From: Ruminococcoides intestinihominis
GTDB lineage: Bacteria > Bacillota > Clostridia > Oscillospirales > Acutalibacteraceae
Direction: 5' to 3'
Assembly: GCF_040096285.1 (NCBI RefSeq)
Contig: NZ_JBBMEY010000065.1
Coordinates: 1-6,990 of the forward strand
Length of the DNA stretch: 6,990 bases
Made by a program: the position numbers and the translations under genes. The notes beneath the pieces are model-generated. The model ran no database searches, was not told the origin of the DNA, and saw nothing but the letters and a program-made list of their open reading frames with translations. Shown here in pieces: positions 6,163 to 6,990 of the stretch; position 1 is the stretch's first letter; each line of letters opens with the position of its first letter.

Positions 6163-6394
6163 CACACGCCCGTCATTTTACCTTATCTCGTCGGCTGTGG
6201 ACGGCAACGTAAATTCGATTGAAAAGATACTGGCATTTTATGACCCGTACATATCAAAATGTTGTTTACGTCCATTCTATGACAGATATGGTAATGTCTG
6301 CATAGTCGTAGACATGGAATTAAAGGGACGTATCAGAGAAGCACTTATCAAAATGATGTTGGACTTTGATATTCCTTTAGAAACCGAAGAATAA
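6152..6394 (+). CDS. Tn916 Orf8-like helix-turn-helix protein
   Basis: This 80-residue soluble protein contains FYLISSAVDGNVNSIEKILA near the start, then YDPYISK, a central RPFYDRYGN, and IREALIKMML in the C-terminal helix. This is the pattern of the short HTH proteins encoded just after the Orf7-like sigma factor in Tn916-family elements (Pfam HTH_16 type, from memory). In Tn916 the pair cooperates in activating the orf7 promoter. It starts inside the end of the sigma gene, with GGAG at 6141-6144 seven bases upstream of ATG 6152; ATG 6155 is an equally possible start one residue shorter. It has several cysteines (KCCLRPFY), whose role is unknown. Confidence 0.78.
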   Translation: MMNNTRPSFYLISSAVDGNVNSIEKILAFYDPYISKCCLRPFYDRYGNVCIVVDMELKGRIREALIKMMLDFDIPLETEE

Positions 6395-6460
6395 GAAGCA
6401 GTAACCGCAGAGCATGATTTGTTCAATCCCCTCTTTCCTGCTCTGCTCCTGCTTTTACAT

Positions 6461-6477
6461 GAAAGCAACACGCTTTC
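6461..6477 (+). repeat. Perfect hairpin GAAAGC-AACAC-GCTTTC
   Basis: Six perfect base pairs around a five-base loop lie 12 bases before the TTGACA hexamer at 6489. No T run follows, so it is not a terminator. It could be a protein-binding site or part of a transcript leader. Confidence 0.45.
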
Positions 6478-6527
6478 GCCACAGCTCTTTGACAACTGAA
6501 TAAAGCAGACAGATACGTTTGTGAGAT

Positions 6528-6631
6528 AGCGAGCCACGGGGACTGTACGCCACGACCTTTTCAAAAAGAAAGCGAGCGACCCACGCAGTGATCCGAGAGC
6601 GACTGTTGGAAAAGTCGTTTTGCCACGACCT
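6528..6631 (+). repeat. Ordered imperfect duplication upstream of xis
   Basis: Three motifs occur twice in the same order. Copy one: AGCGAGC (6528-6534), GACTGT (6541-6546), GCCACGACCT (6549-6558). Copy two: AGCGAGC (6571-6577), GACTGT (6601-6606), GCCACGACCT (6622-6631). The spacing is wider in the second copy. The ten-base motif is identical in both. This looks like an old tandem duplication, or a set of binding sites, in the leader of xis-int. Confidence 0.55.
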
Positions 6632-6769
6632 ATCCTCACAGAATAATGATACGTCCGCATGGTGCGGTTCTGCCCACAAGAATGGGAATAGTTGAGATAC
6701 TAACGGAGCTTTCCAAAGCCGTCTGCCTGCTTGTAAAAAACGACACACAGTAAAGGGGGTGTATAGATT

Positions 6770-6973
6770 ATGAACAATACTGATGTGCCTATCTGGGAAA
6801 AATATACGCTGACGATTGAAGAAGCGTCTAAATACTTCCGTATTGGCGAAAAGAAATTGCGTAAATTAGCCGAAGAAAATCTTGACGCTGGCTGGGTTAT
6901 CGTGAACGGTAATCGTATTCAGATTAAGCGAAAACAATTTGAAAAAATCATAGATACATTGGACGAAATCTAA
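6770..6973 (+). CDS. xis: Tn916-type excisionase
   Basis: At 67 residues this has the same length as Tn916 Xis and closely resembles it. PIWEKYTLTIEEASKYFRIG (7-26) forms the winged-helix DNA-binding domain, and GNRIQIKRKQFEKIIDTLDE (47-66) the wing and C-terminal helix. The protein binds near the element ends and directs the integrase toward excision. AAAGGGGG at 6752-6759, ten bases before the ATG, supports the start and mirrors the leader of the sigma-factor gene. Its stop TAA overlaps the next ATG by one base (TAATG at 6971-6975), so excisionase and integrase are made together. This is one of the firmest assignments in the window. Confidence 0.95.
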   Translation: MNNTDVPIWEKYTLTIEEASKYFRIGEKKLRKLAEENLDAGWVIVNGNRIQIKRKQFEKIIDTLDEI

Positions 6974-6990
6974 TGTCATTGAGCCGTAGA
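6973..6990 (+). CDS. int: Tyrosine integrase, first six codons
   Basis: ATG at 6973 overlaps the xis stop and opens a frame reading MSLSRR to the window edge. Tn916-type integrases start at this exact place and with a similar short basic N-terminus. Too little is present for a family test; the call rests on position and on the start-stop overlap with xis. Confidence 0.75.

Larger units (their letters stand above)
6395..6769 (+). other. 375-bp stretch without a clear gene between the HTH gene and xis
   Basis: No plus-strand frame gives a convincing protein. The best is a 29-codon ORF (6414-6503, MICSIPSFLLCS...) without a good ribosome binding site. The stretch is richer in G and C than the genes around it and full of short hairpins: GAAAGC/GCTTTC (6461-6477), GTCGT/ACGAC (6614-6629), CCGCA/TGCGG (6655-6667), and a longer pairing of 6553-6562 with 6609-6617. 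TTGACA at 6489-6494 with GATACG 17 bases later is a possible weak promoter. In Tn916-family elements the corresponding gap carries the xis leader. A structured RNA, or binding sites for recombination or activator proteins, would fit; neither is shown. Confidence 0.6.
1..6990 (+). mobile_element. Right-hand part of a Tn916/Tn1549-superfamily integrative conjugative element (partial)
   Basis: The order TcpC-like protein, cargo genes, Orf7-like sigma factor, Orf8-like HTH protein, Xis, Int, all on the same strand, is that of the regulation/recombination end of Tn916-family elements. The 67-residue Xis and the sigma factor starting MKPS are the most diagnostic pieces. The transfer genes would lie to the left and the integrase body and attachment end to the right, both outside the window. 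The tet(M) slot is occupied by an AraC regulator and an ABC transporter pair. Backbone genes use AAAGGGGG-type ribosome binding sites and are visibly less AT-rich than the cargo, which suggests the cargo was acquired separately. Confidence 0.9.

Noticed and set aside
6528..6631. CRISPR array
   Set aside because: There are only two imperfect copies with unequal internal spacing and no regular repeat-spacer pattern.
6277..6748. Minus-strand frames of 127 and 97 codons in the xis upstream region
   Set aside because: They overlap each other in different frames and overlap the HTH gene; composition is Ser/Arg-rich with no recognisable domain. They are most likely a by-product of the GC-richer non-coding stretch.

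Overview
This window is the right-hand (regulation and recombination) end of an integrative conjugative element of the Tn916 / Tn1549 superfamily, from a low-GC Gram-positive (Bacillota) host. The evidence is the gene order. It opens with the tail of a TcpC/Orf13-like conjugation protein (1-354). It closes with an Orf7-like sigma factor (5734-6162), an Orf8-like helix-turn-helix protein (6152-6394), a 67-residue Tn916-type excisionase (6770-6973), and the first six codons of what should be the tyrosine integrase (6973 to the window edge). A small Spo0A C-terminal-like protein (5229-5453) points to a clostridial rather than streptococcal source, but the species cannot be fixed from this window.

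Layout. (1) 1-390: end of the transfer module and its terminator. (2) 391-5228: an AT-rich cargo block in the slot that holds tet(M) in Tn916. It has an AraC-family regulator (476-1426), a long attenuator-like hairpin (1492-1532) just before an AGGAGG ribosome binding site, and two adjacent half-transporter genes (1550-3367 and 3369-5102). Each half-transporter is an N-terminal exporter-fold membrane domain fused to an ATPase. The trio resembles the YbtA / YbtP-YbtQ arrangement (AraC activator plus siderophore ABC pair), but no siderophore synthesis or other substrate-defining gene is present. (3) 5229-5733: the Spo0A-like small gene, then a leader with a 14-codon ORF, nested inverted repeats and a strong intrinsic terminator (5570-5608). 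(4) 5734-6394: sigma factor and HTH protein, overlapping. (5) 6395-6769: 375 bp without a convincing gene but with an ordered internal repeat and several hairpins. (6) xis and int, translationally coupled.

How it may work together (inference). In Tn916, transcription from the resistance gene reaches orf7/orf8, which then drive xis-int and, after circularisation, the transfer genes. Here no clear terminator lies between the ABC operon and 5453. Transcription started by the AraC-controlled transporter operon could therefore reach the 14-codon leader and its terminator, which would act as the gate to the sigma factor. The Tn916 orf9-type antisense repressor gene is not present at its expected place. 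The most interesting possibilities are (a) a conjugative element whose mobility is tied to the signal sensed by a transporter regulator instead of to tetracycline, and (b) two uncharacterised RNA switches, at 1492-1542 and 5466-5608.
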